Assembly (NCBI GenBank): GCA_964646435.1
Contig: CAZYEJ010000029.1
Coordinates: 1 to 25,829, forward strand
Length of the DNA stretch: 25,829 nucleotides
Source: UBA3076 sp964646435
GTDB taxonomy: Bacteria; Desulfobacterota; Dissulfuribacteria; Dissulfuribacterales; UBA3076
Direction: 5' to 3'
Every line of letters begins with the position of its first letter. The stretch's first letter is position 1. Shown one piece after another: positions 8,783 through 15,636 of the stretch. The position numbers were made by a program, and so were the translations under genes. Below the pieces are notes generated by a model, which saw nothing but the letters and a program-made list of their open reading frames with translations, did no database searches and was not told the DNA's origin.

Positions 8783-9205
8783 CTGCTCTGCTGGTATCCA
8801 GCTTGTCAATACAAAGGGATGAGCATTATACGGAGGTTGTACTGTAAAAATAAGCTCCTTTAACTCAGGCACCTCAATCTCTTTCTTTTCCTGATCCGCC
8901 ATCTTCACGACCAGATCCCGAACCTCCACCTTATAGCTCCACCCGGGATGGTCTTCTACGTCCTCCTCATTTGAAGACAGGGATTCAGGCTCATTGGTGG
9001 CCAATCCATGAAGCACAGACTCTGCTATATACGCTGCCTCTCTGGCCATATCGCCCCTAAATGCCTGCCTATGGCCCTGTGCAAAACCCGAAAGCAACAC
9101 CCCAAGCGAAATACCCATTATTGCCGTGGCAACCAGGACCTCTATGAGAGTGAAGCCTGAGGAAGATTTGGTGATTTGGTGATTTGGTGATTTGGTGATT
9201 GTCAC
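8777..9205 (-). CDS. gspI: T2SS minor pseudopilin GspI, leader encoded by an 8-bp tandem repeat
   Basis: GspI is a tip pseudopilin of the T2SS. The cleavage site is SSSG|FTLIEVLVATAIMGISLG with Glu at +5. I start it at the GTG at 9205 because its GTGA overlaps the gspH stop; the frame upstream to 9280 runs inside gspH. No other ATG, GTG or TTG lies in frame before the cleavage site. The leader (VTITKSPNHQITKSSSG) is encoded largely by 4.5 copies of an 8-bp repeat that cycles through three reading phases. The stop codon lies inside the adjacent hairpin repeat, so both ends of the gene are touched by repeats. Confidence 0.88.
   Translation of the reverse strand: MTITKSPNHQITKSSSGFTLIEVLVATAIMGISLGVLLSGFAQGHRQAFRGDMAREAAYIAESVLHGLATNEPESLSSNEEDVEDHPGWSYKVEVRDLVVKMADQEKKEIEVPELKELIFTVQPPYNAHPFVLTSWIPAEQI
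9165..9200. repeat. 4.5 perfect copies of the 8-mer gatttggt inside gspI
   Basis: Units lie at 9165-9172, 9173-9180, 9181-9188 and 9189-9196, with a half unit to 9200. On the gspI coding strand they read atcaccaa. As 8 is not a multiple of 3, gain or loss of one copy would shift the reading frame of gspI. Related repeats in the opposite orientation precede gspF and gspE. Confidence 0.9.
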
Positions 9206-9675
9206 GATAAAATGCGCTCCATGCGTATCAGCCCCAGGAACCTGTCTATCACTATCCGGTCCAGACGACCTCCTTCCCATTTGAGATCAATTTCCCCACC
9301 GCTTGAACTTCCATCAGGATAAAAGGTCACTGCATGAACACCTGGTTCCACTTCTCCCACTCCCTCGCCTTCCACCTTTATGGACTCTGGGATATTCTGC
9401 CATTTAAGGCCTTCAACGCAAAAAGTCCTGCTCTCTCCATCAATAAAAAACCTGACTGCCTCGCCTCTACCCAGACTTGCGGACTTGGCCCGGACCAGGG
9501 TCTGAGTGAAGGAATGAACAAAACGATTCTCTTCAGACCGAAGTATCCCGCCAGCAACGGCCACAAAAACCAGAGAACTAAAGATGCCTATCAGTACCAG
9601 CACTACAAGGAGCTCTACAAGTGTAAAACCTTTTGAGCTTCTACCTTTAACCTTCCACCTTTTATAAAGCCACAT
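9202..9675 (-). CDS. gspH: T2SS minor pseudopilin GspH
   Basis: This 157-aa pseudopilin carries the leader site SSKG|FTLVELLVVLVLIGIFSS with Glu at +5 and a GspH-like C-terminal domain (AVRFFIDGESRTFCV, VTFYPDGSSSGGEIDL). I start it at the ATG at 9675 (MWLYKRWKVKG), which overlaps the gspF end by 14 bases and gives a typical short basic leader. The frame extends to 9696. The stop overlaps the gspI GTG. Confidence 0.87.
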   Translation of the reverse strand: MWLYKRWKVKGRSSKGFTLVELLVVLVLIGIFSSLVFVAVAGGILRSEENRFVHSFTQTLVRAKSASLGRGEAVRFFIDGESRTFCVEGLKWQNIPESIKVEGEGVGEVEPGVHAVTFYPDGSSSGGEIDLKWEGGRLDRIVIDRFLGLIRMERILS

Positions 9676-10867
9676 CGTTAATACCAAATATAGCAAGGAG
9701 CATAGACAGGATAATCCCGCCGATAATAATTCCCATCAGTACTATGGTTATAGGCTCCACCAAAGATAAATAGACCTTGGTGTCGTGCTGGACCTTTTCT
9801 TCAAAATCATCGGCAATCTTTAAAAGCATAGGCCCCATAGCCCCTGTTTCCTCTCCAACAGCCACCAGGTGGTCCATAAGCGGGGGAAAGACCTTTGCCT
9901 GTTTCATAAGTTGGCTGAGACTCTTTCCCTGACGGACTCCCTTATACAGATCATCCACGGCACTCCGTATAACGCTGTTAGACACCACTTCTCCCGAAAG
10001 AGAAATACCCTTGAGTATAGGAACACCGCTCTCAAGCAAGGTACCCAGAGTACGGGCTAGACGACCGAGTTCTATCTTCAGCAACATGGAGCTGGCCAAG
10101 GGCAGACGAAGCACCACCTTGTCCCACCAAGCCCTCCCTTCAGATGACTTAATATAGGAGTAAAAACCAGTACTAAGCACAAGGATAACCAGGCATAACA
10201 ACCACCACCATGACTGTAAAAACATGCTGGCCCCAACGATGAACTTGGTAGCTAGGGGCATAGGCTGATTGAGATCCTCAAAAATTTGGCCAAACTTCGG
10301 CACAACAAAGGTTACTAATATAAAAACTGATAAAATGCCCACAAGGGCCAGGATGCTTGGATAGATGGATGAAGTAATAATAAACTTCCGAATATCTCTT
10401 GAACGCTCGATGAAACCACTCAGCTTCTTGAGAACCTCAGGGAGGACACCTCCCAACTCCCCTACGCGCACCATATTAATGTAGAGGCGGTTGAAGATGT
10501 CCGGATAGGAAGATAATGCCTCTGACAGCTTTTTACCTCCGTGGATTTCCTGTCTTATGGTATTAATCAGTACACGTATTTTCTTCTGCTCAGCAGCATC
10601 TTCCAGGATGACCAGAGTCCGCTCCAAATGGACACCGGCTTCCAGAAGATCAGCCAATTCCCTGGTAAAGTAGAGGAGATCATCGTGGCTGAACCTGACC
10701 CCTTGCCTGCTCCATAAAGCATGGAAACGCTTCAACCTCTTAACTTTAAGAGGTTGAAGGTCCTGGGAGATTAACATGGAAATCAAGAGATCCTGGCTTG
10801 CAGCCTCGCCGGTCCCTTCAATCTTTTGCCCTTTAACATCCAGGGCCTCATAAGCAAAAGTAGGCAT
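9662..10867 (-). CDS. gspF: T2SS inner-membrane platform protein GspF
   Basis: GspF is the polytopic platform protein that works with the GspE ATPase. It begins MPTFAYEALDVKGQ, the family start, and has two T2SSF domains (about residues 65-190 and 265-390), each preceding hydrophobic segments (IYPSILALVGILSVFILVTF, WWWLLCLVILVLSTGFY and a C-terminal IVLMGIIIGGIILSMLLAIF). The 401-aa length is standard. The ATG at 10867 is preferred over an upstream in-frame TTG at 10876. The gap to gspE consists mostly of 8-bp repeats. Confidence 0.95.
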   Translation of the reverse strand: MPTFAYEALDVKGQKIEGTGEAASQDLLISMLISQDLQPLKVKRLKRFHALWSRQGVRFSHDDLLYFTRELADLLEAGVHLERTLVILEDAAEQKKIRVLINTIRQEIHGGKKLSEALSSYPDIFNRLYINMVRVGELGGVLPEVLKKLSGFIERSRDIRKFIITSSIYPSILALVGILSVFILVTFVVPKFGQIFEDLNQPMPLATKFIVGASMFLQSWWWLLCLVILVLSTGFYSYIKSSEGRAWWDKVVLRLPLASSMLLKIELGRLARTLGTLLESGVPILKGISLSGEVVSNSVIRSAVDDLYKGVRQGKSLSQLMKQAKVFPPLMDHLVAVGEETGAMGPMLLKIADDFEEKVQHDTKVYLSLVEPITIVLMGIIIGGIILSMLLAIFGINDVAL

Positions 10868-10874
10868 ACCCAAC

Positions 10875-10925
10875 AATCACCAAATCACTAAATTTCTTCA
10901 ATCACTAAATCACTAAATCACCCAA
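10875..10925. repeat. 8-mer repeats (aatcacca/aatcacta) between gspE and gspF
   Basis: Units at 10875-10882, 10883-10890, 10900-10907, 10908-10915 and 10916-10923 fill nearly the whole gspE-gspF gap. On the coding strand they read gatttagt/gatttggt, the reverse orientation of the copies inside gspI. Confidence 0.85.
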
Positions 10926-12566
10926 TCAGTTAGTGACCCTCATAACCTCTTCAAAAGTTGTTTGACCTGCAAGGACTTTTTGAAGGCCGTCTTGACGAAG
11001 CGTCCTCATGCCCAGGGATCGGGCCTTGGAAAGGATTGAGCCGCTATCAGCACCCTTGACTATCAGTCGCCTTATCTCGTCATCCACCTGGATCAGCTCA
11101 TATATACCAGTACGACCGGAAAATCCCGTATTGGCACAATTAGCGCAACCCTTACCCCGCCAGACCTCGGATGGAGCCTGAGTGCTGTCCACCCCAAGGG
11201 CATGGACTACCTCCTCGAAAAAACCAGGCGGTAGATCATAGGCAGCCCCGCAATGCGGACAGATCTTTCTGACCAGCCTCTGAGCCATCACTGCAAGTAG
11301 ACAGGAGGACAAAAGATAAGACTCAACGCCCATCTCCTGCAACCTGGTAATGGCGCTTGCAGCATCGTTTGTGTGGAGGGTAGAAAATACAAGATGTCCG
11401 GTAAGGGCGGACTGTATGGCAATTTCAGCAGTCTCAGCGTCCCGGATCTCTCCGACAAGTATCACATCCGGATCCTGTCTAAGGATGTTGCGAAGAGCAG
11501 AGGCAAAACCCAACCCTATTTTAGGACGGATCTGGATCTGATTTATCCCATCCAACTGATACTCAACCGGGTCTTCTACTGTTACAATTTTCTTGTCCGG
11601 GGCATTGATGCGGTTCATAACCCCATAAAGAGTAGTGGTCTTCCCGCTGCCGGTCGGACCGGTGACCAATACCAACCCATAGGGCCTTGAAATTATCTTT
11701 TCAAAATCCACCAATATGTCGCCTGAAATCCCCAAAGTTTCCAATTCCAGCCGAACCTCCTCCCGGTTGAGAAGCCTGAGCACTATACTTTCCCCAAAAA
11801 GGGTCGGCAGAGAAGAAACCCTGATGTCTATCTCTCTTTGCCCCTCTCGGACCTTGATGCGCCCGTCCTGAGGCAAACGCATCTCAGCAATATTCATTTT
11901 GGCCATAAGCTTCAGTCGGGAAGTAATTGCGGGTTGGAGCTTTTTTGCAACTGTCTCAATGTCGTGAAGGACTCCATCTATACGGAACCTTACCTTAAAG
12001 TGATCTCTGAATGGCTCAAAATGTATGTCTGAAGCCTTTACCTCAAGTGCCTGACTGATAATATGGTTTACAAGACGTATCACAGGGGCCTCGGAGGCAA
12101 GGCCCCGCAACTGTTCAGGATCTTCCCATAGCTCATCAACAGTACGGGATTCGTCCCCGGACTCCTCCCCTCCCAGGTCTATATCGGCTTCATACCATCT
12201 GTAAACAGCAGCAAGGATATCCTCTTCACTGGCAAGAAAGGGACGGACCGGCTTCTGATAAATACTTTCAAGGAGTTCTCTCAGGTACAGGTCCTGGGGC
12301 ATAGCCATAGCCACCCTGGTTTCCGAGTCATCCATAGATAATGTGACAACCCTCCACTGCCGCATAAGCTGCGGAGACAGCCCATTTATCATAGGAGGCT
12401 TGTCAGGAAAATCCGCCGCGCTTATTTGGGGAAATCCCGACCCAGGCACCTCCGCTGAATTTGACTCGGCATCAAGAACCTGGTCGCCGCCTGCGTTTTG
12501 GAGTTCGTTTTGGTCTTTCCTCTTGACCAAAGACCCCAGGAAAGACTTTACGTTTTGAACATTCAC
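10926..12566 (-). CDS. gspE: T2SS ATPase GspE
   Basis: GspE is the hexameric cytoplasmic ATPase that powers pseudopilus assembly. The 546-aa protein has an N1E-like domain (about 65-130) and a RecA-like core with Walker A GPTGSGKTTTLYG near residue 300, the Asp box VTVEDPVEYQLDGI, Walker B VILVGEIRDAETAEIA and the His box HTNDAASAITRLQEMG. A zinc-binding tetracysteine insert follows (CPHC, then CANC about 30 residues later), typical of GspE. The first 60 residues are acidic and variable. The start GTG lies in the last unit of an 8-bp repeat, and the preceding unit supplies GGTGA as the likely Shine-Dalgarno. Confidence 0.96.
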   Translation of the reverse strand: MNVQNVKSFLGSLVKRKDQNELQNAGGDQVLDAESNSAEVPGSGFPQISAADFPDKPPMINGLSPQLMRQWRVVTLSMDDSETRVAMAMPQDLYLRELLESIYQKPVRPFLASEEDILAAVYRWYEADIDLGGEESGDESRTVDELWEDPEQLRGLASEAPVIRLVNHIISQALEVKASDIHFEPFRDHFKVRFRIDGVLHDIETVAKKLQPAITSRLKLMAKMNIAEMRLPQDGRIKVREGQREIDIRVSSLPTLFGESIVLRLLNREEVRLELETLGISGDILVDFEKIISRPYGLVLVTGPTGSGKTTTLYGVMNRINAPDKKIVTVEDPVEYQLDGINQIQIRPKIGLGFASALRNILRQDPDVILVGEIRDAETAEIAIQSALTGHLVFSTLHTNDAASAITRLQEMGVESYLLSSCLLAVMAQRLVRKICPHCGAAYDLPPGFFEEVVHALGVDSTQAPSEVWRGKGCANCANTGFSGRTGIYELIQVDDEIRRLIVKGADSGSILSKARSLGMRTLRQDGLQKVLAGQTTFEEVMRVTN

Positions 12567-12595
12567 TAAATCACCAAATCACTAAATCACTAAAT
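12561..12595. repeat. 8-mer repeats (aatcacca/aatcacta) overlapping the gspE start
   Basis: Complete units lie at 12569-12576, 12577-12584 and 12585-12592, with degenerate units on either side. On the gspE strand the order is gatttagt, gatttagt, gatttggt, gatttagtg, ending in the GTG start codon. This fills the gap to gspG. Confidence 0.85.
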
Positions 12596-12599
12596 TCCC

Positions 12600-13049
12600 T
12601 CACTCCCAACTTACTATGTCTGAGTCTTCATCCTCTCCGCCCGGCTCACCGTCACGGCCATAACTGATAATATCATAGTCATAGTGTTCTCCGGGAGAAC
12701 TGTAGACATATTCGTGTCCCCATGTATCCTTTGGAATGGCCTTGGGCAGGTAAGGTCCAGCCCAATTTTCAAGACCGTCCGGCTTGTCCCGTAAGGCCAA
12801 AAGGCCCTCCTCAGTACTGGGATAGCGACCGTTGTCCAGGCGAAACTCGTCAAGAGCAGCACCAAAGAGTTCGATCTGGGCCTTTGCAGTCTTTTGTCTG
12901 CTCATTCCCAGCTTTCCAAAAAATTTGGGTGCTACCAGGGAAGCCAAAAGCCCAATAATTATTACTACCACAAGGAGTTCAATCAGGGTAAAACCCGAAT
13001 CCCTGTCAAGCATCTTTACAAAACTGCGGTTATCTAGTCTTTTTCTCAA
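12600..13049 (-). CDS. gspG: T2SS major pseudopilin GspG
   Basis: GspG is the main subunit of the T2SS pseudopilus. The prepilin site is RDSG|FTLIELLVVVIIIGLLAS with Glu at +5. The globular domain shows the GspG signatures QIELFGAALDEFRLDNGRYP and the acidic C-terminal loop DGEPGGEDEDSDIVSW, which in the family binds calcium. It starts at TTG 13049, supported by a strong GGAGG seven bases upstream. It is the first gene of the T2SS operon, and a candidate promoter lies about 93 bases upstream. Confidence 0.95.
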   Translation of the reverse strand: MRKRLDNRSFVKMLDRDSGFTLIELLVVVIIIGLLASLVAPKFFGKLGMSRQKTAKAQIELFGAALDEFRLDNGRYPSTEEGLLALRDKPDGLENWAGPYLPKAIPKDTWGHEYVYSSPGEHYDYDIISYGRDGEPGGEDEDSDIVSWE

Positions 13050-13103
13050 AAATATACCTCCGGCGATACCATTCTTTGAAGAATTAAAGTCAAAAAAGTA
13101 CCT

Positions 13104-13132
13104 TTAATTCGTAAATTCGTAATTCCTCAATT
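13104..13132. repeat. Degenerate 'aattcgta' tandem repeat in the gspG leader
   Basis: The stretch contains ttaattcgta, aattcgta and attcctcaatta, a short word-like repeat in the 5' leader between the candidate promoter and gspG. No function is evident. Confidence 0.5.
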
Positions 13133-13141
13133 ATCAGTATT

Positions 13142-13170
13142 AAATTACGGCCCACAGAAACTGCTGTCAA
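13142..13170 (-). promoter_or_regulatory. Candidate sigma70-type promoter for the T2SS operon
   Basis: On the minus strand a perfect -35 box TTGACA (13165-13170) is followed, after 17 bases, by TAATTT (13142-13147) as a weak -10 box. It sits between rlpA and gspG and would give a leader of roughly 85 bases. The -10 match is poor (3 of 6), so this is a candidate only. Confidence 0.4.
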
Positions 13171-13192
13171 GCAAGATACAGGCCTCTTCGCC

Positions 13193-14056
13193 TCACCTCG
13201 CAACCATAAAAGCCTCTGGGAAACCAGAGCCTTCAAGCCGGGCTTCAAAATTTTTGGCTGTATTATACTCAGTGGATGCAAATATCTGCACCTTGTAAAG
13301 GGTCTGACATCCTCTTAGTTGGCGAGAAACAACCACATCCTTATAATATTTGGTCATTTTTCGCCTCAGGGCATTGGCGTTGTCTGATTCCAGAAAGGCC
13401 CCTACCTGTATATAGAATTTCCCCCTTCTGAAATCAGGATGTGGCTTAAATACGGCGGGACTTCCAGCTCCAAGTCGGACCTCTCCCAATGCCTCAATCC
13501 TCACCTTTGCCGTCCCCGGTCCGATCAACCCCACCTTCCTGGCTGCTCCATAGCTGAGATCTATAATTCTTTTCTTGGCAAAAGGCCCACGATCACTGAT
13601 TCTGACTACGACTTCCTGCCCATTTTCAAGGTTGAGTACCCTTACATATGTGTTCATAGGCAGCGTACGATGGGCGGCAGTTATAGCATACATATTATAT
13701 GGCTCACCACTGGCGGTCGGCCTTCCATGAAATTTCTTTCCATACCAGGATGCATACCCTTCCTCTACAAAGCCTTTGGCAGACGGCAAGGGATAGTAAA
13801 CGTGTCCATTCACCTTGTAGGAACGTTGGGTTGCAGGCAATTCCCGAACGGGTATCTTTGTTGTTGATGACGGTGGTGGTATGTGCTGATGTCCACAACC
13901 TGATAAATAAAAAAAGAGGGGAAAAACAAGAAAAAAGGTATTAAAGCCGATTTTATTATAAAACTTCAAAAACCACTGGTGCCGGCACGTACGTGTAGGT
14001 TCTGAATCGTTTCTGTCTCTAAAGACGGCTGATATCGACAGCCACGAACATTTCAT
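13193..14056 (-). CDS. rlpA: RlpA-family septal lytic transglycosylase lipoprotein (DPBB plus SPOR)
   Basis: RlpA-type proteins are outer-membrane lipoproteins that cleave glycan strands lacking stem peptides. The sequence has a lipobox LSGC, a double-psi beta-barrel domain (EEGYASWYGKKFHGRPTASG through VRISDRGPFAKKRIIDLS) and a C-terminal SPOR domain (GKFYIQVGAFLESDNANALR). The His in AAHRTLP and Asp in SDRGPF correspond to catalytic residues of characterised RlpA. The ATG at 14056 has a good Shine-Dalgarno (GAGGTG) but gives a 50-residue presequence before the lipid cysteine. A TTG at 13969 would give a normal 25-residue lipoprotein signal. Activity in this organism is inferred. It lies upstream of the T2SS operon, 143 bases from gspG. 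Confidence 0.9.
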   Translation of the reverse strand: MKCSWLSISAVFRDRNDSEPTRTCRHQWFLKFYNKIGFNTFFLVFPLFFYLSGCGHQHIPPPSSTTKIPVRELPATQRSYKVNGHVYYPLPSAKGFVEEGYASWYGKKFHGRPTASGEPYNMYAITAAHRTLPMNTYVRVLNLENGQEVVVRISDRGPFAKKRIIDLSYGAARKVGLIGPGTAKVRIEALGEVRLGAGSPAVFKPHPDFRRGKFYIQVGAFLESDNANALRRKMTKYYKDVVVSRQLRGCQTLYKVQIFASTEYNTAKNFEARLEGSGFPEAFMVAR

Positions 14057-14086
14057 GGCACACCTCAAAAAATATGACCCGTGTGA

Positions 14087-14105
14087 TTAGCTGTTAGCTG
14101 TTAGG
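14087..14105. repeat. 7-mer tandem repeat ttagctg upstream of rlpA
   Basis: The word ttagctg is repeated (gattagctgttagctgttagg). A related word pattern occurs near 25651-25741 upstream of glk, so it belongs to a dispersed word-like repeat class. Confidence 0.6.
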
Positions 14106-14138
14106 TAAAAACTTTGTATAAAAACGGACTGTTAAGCT

Positions 14139-14302
14139 AAAAATAAGTAACTTCTCAATAACTCAGGGTAAGATGTCTGGATTCCGGCTTTCACCGGAAT
14201 GACGATTGGGTGTGAGCGCCTTTCATTCCGGCGAAAGCCGGAATCCAGTGAATAGTCGCAAAATGTAATCTACCCCAACTTATTGAGAAGTTACAAAAAT
14301 AA
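14139..14302. mobile_element. 148-bp MITE-like element with 8-bp target duplication (possibly IS66-derived)
   Basis: The element spans 14147-14294. Its ends are inverted repeats of about 26 bp, identical for the first 15 bases (gtaacttctcaataa). It is flanked on both sides by the perfect direct repeat aaaaataa (14139-14146 and 14295-14302). Ends beginning GTAA with an 8-bp duplication are what the IS66 family makes, so an IS66-type transposase may mobilise it; this is inference. Inside is a second inverted repeat (14177-14202 and 14223-14248, 25 of 26 matching), each arm being itself palindromic around attccggc/gccggaat. It has no coding capacity. Confidence 0.8.
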
Positions 14303-14600
14303 TGGCTAATGGCTGGTATCCATCTATGTTGAAAAAGTGTAAACTACAAAATAAAGGACGCCTACCTCTTCTTATATTCGGTAAATAATAACGGAACCAT
14401 GACAAAAAAACATCGTAGACGTTCACAGTTTCAGGATTATTTTCTTTTGATCTTATAAAAAATCGAATGTCGAATTGTTAATGATTATAATCACCTAACA
14501 TTACTGAGAGCTGCTTTTTATTTTTGTGCCTTTTTGCGGCTATATCACAATTAGAATCATTTACAAGATTCAAAATTTTGTTCGAGGGCAAGGCGCGGGA
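14303..14600. other. Gene-free stretch between the MITE and the FmdB terminator
   Basis: About 300 AT-rich bases without a supportable gene. It holds a spaced pair of words (taaactac at 14340, aggacgccta at 14355) that recurs upstream of the exonuclease gene, a 19-codon plus-strand frame at 14399-14458 that I do not accept as a gene, and near 14581-14600 a fragment (cgagggcaaggcgcggga) resembling the hairpin repeat at 8651. A promoter for rlpA may lie on the minus strand, but I could not identify one. Confidence 0.5.
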
Positions 14601-14633
14601 ATAAAAAAAAGTGGCAGCCTTCAGAGCTGCCAC
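14601..14633 (-). terminator. Rho-independent terminator after the FmdB-like gene
   Basis: On the minus strand a perfect 8-bp stem GTGGCAGC/GCTGCCAC (14611-14618 with 14626-14633) encloses a 7-base loop and is followed by eight T residues (14603-14610). It lies 17 bases beyond the FmdB-like stop codon and should end the lipoprotein-ade-metallopeptidase-FmdB transcript. Confidence 0.92.
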
Positions 14634-14649
14634 CCTATATATGGATTGA

Positions 14650-14946
14650 TCAAGGAGTAATGTCGGAGGAACTGCTGGATGGAGAGTCGGAAGAAGAATC
14701 GGTGTCCTTTTTGCTTTTTTTATCAGGGCTTGACTCAGACTTTTTTGAATCCGCAATTCCAGTCTTTTTCCCAGCATAATCGGTTACATACCAACCACTA
14801 CCCTTCAAATGAAAAGAGGAATGGGAAATAAGCTTGTGCAGATTGCCGCCACAGGATTTGCATATACTAAGTGGTGCATCAGAAAACTTTTGCCAACTTT
14901 CTATAACTTCTCCGCAAGATTCACACTCATACTCATAAATAGGCAT
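14650..14946 (-). CDS. FmdB-family zinc ribbon protein
   Basis: This 98-aa protein begins MPIYEYECESCG, the hallmark of the FmdB putative regulatory family. Two CxxC pairs (Cys8/Cys11 and Cys29/Cys32) form a zinc ribbon. The last 35 residues are a low-complexity Ser/Lys/Asp tail. Members occur widely in bacteria; proposed regulatory roles are not well established. A Shine-Dalgarno GGAGG is seven bases before the ATG. It is the last gene before a strong terminator. Confidence 0.9.
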   Translation of the reverse strand: MPIYEYECESCGEVIESWQKFSDAPLSICKSCGGNLHKLISHSSFHLKGSGWYVTDYAGKKTGIADSKKSESSPDKKSKKDTDSSSDSPSSSSSDITP

Positions 14947-15045
14947 AAACTAACCTCCAAAAATTCTACTTAGATGCCCTGTTTACTCAACATTGTTTCC
15001 AGATGTACTTAAACCAAAGCATCAAATTAAATATATAATCGATAT

Positions 15046-15564
15046 TCAGTTTTTATTCAACTGCGAATGTGGAAGAAATCGATCAAGGACTGCATCCAGA
15101 CCTCTGACTCTTACAGATGTCAATATGTCATGGGTCGCCAGATGGACTTTCTGTTCTTCCACATTACGGTCATCAAATTCAGGGTGACAAAAATAACGGC
15201 TAAACCTCATTATGTGAATAAATTCATGGGTAATCACATATATTAGAAAGGGAAACAGTCTTTCTCTTTTTCCTCCGGATGTCTGTTCCAGGATATTGTG
15301 ATCATGAAGGCAAATTCTATAAAACTTCTGGCTGTCCCTGCCGCTTTGTTTCTCCTCTATATTTTTTCCATAACGGACAAGATGTGCAAAGGCCTTACCT
15401 GGGTATTCACATAAACTAACTTCCTTAAGGGTCCTGACCTCATAGGAATTCCTGACCCAGTAGTCGCTAGAAATAGAAAAGTAATCGCTTATTACATCCT
15501 CTGAGATGGATATAGCTTCGTCCAGGACCTTGACATGGTCAGGATGGAAGTACCTTATCTGCAT
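15046..15564 (-). CDS. Uncharacterised HExxH zincin-like protein
   Basis: This 172-aa protein has an HEFIH zinc-protease motif (in YVITHEFIHIMRFSRYF, near residues 110-125) with further conserved-looking acidic and His residues downstream (FCHPEFDDRNVEEQKVHLATHD), one of which may be the third zinc ligand. No signal peptide or membrane segment is visible, so it should be cytoplasmic. The ATG has a Shine-Dalgarno GAGGT. It sits between ade and the FmdB-like gene on the same strand. I cannot name a substrate; calling it a peptidase rests only on the motif. Confidence 0.75.
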   Translation of the reverse strand: MQIRYFHPDHVKVLDEAISISEDVISDYFSISSDYWVRNSYEVRTLKEVSLCEYPGKAFAHLVRYGKNIEEKQSGRDSQKFYRICLHDHNILEQTSGGKRERLFPFLIYVITHEFIHIMRFSRYFCHPEFDDRNVEEQKVHLATHDILTSVRVRGLDAVLDRFLPHSQLNKN

Positions 15565-15636
15565 AATACCTCTGTATTTTAATTATCATAAAAATTAATG
15601 CCGCGGCCATAGCATGTCAATGACCATGCCTCACAG

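Noticed and set aside
9165..12595. CRISPR-like array formed by the 8-mer repeats
   Set aside because: Units are 8 bp and mostly directly abutting, with no unique spacers of 25-40 bp and no cas genes.
14399..14458. 19-codon plus-strand frame starting MTKKHRRRSQFQ, reminiscent of an IS3-type OrfA start
   Set aside because: Only about 8 basic residues resemble a transposase start, the frame ends after 19 codons, and no further transposase similarity follows. Too little to call a gene relic.
14069..14600. tRNA or structured small RNA in the gene-free region
   Set aside because: I found no cloverleaf-like arrangement or CCA-type acceptor; the visible structure is explained by the MITE hairpins and the terminator.
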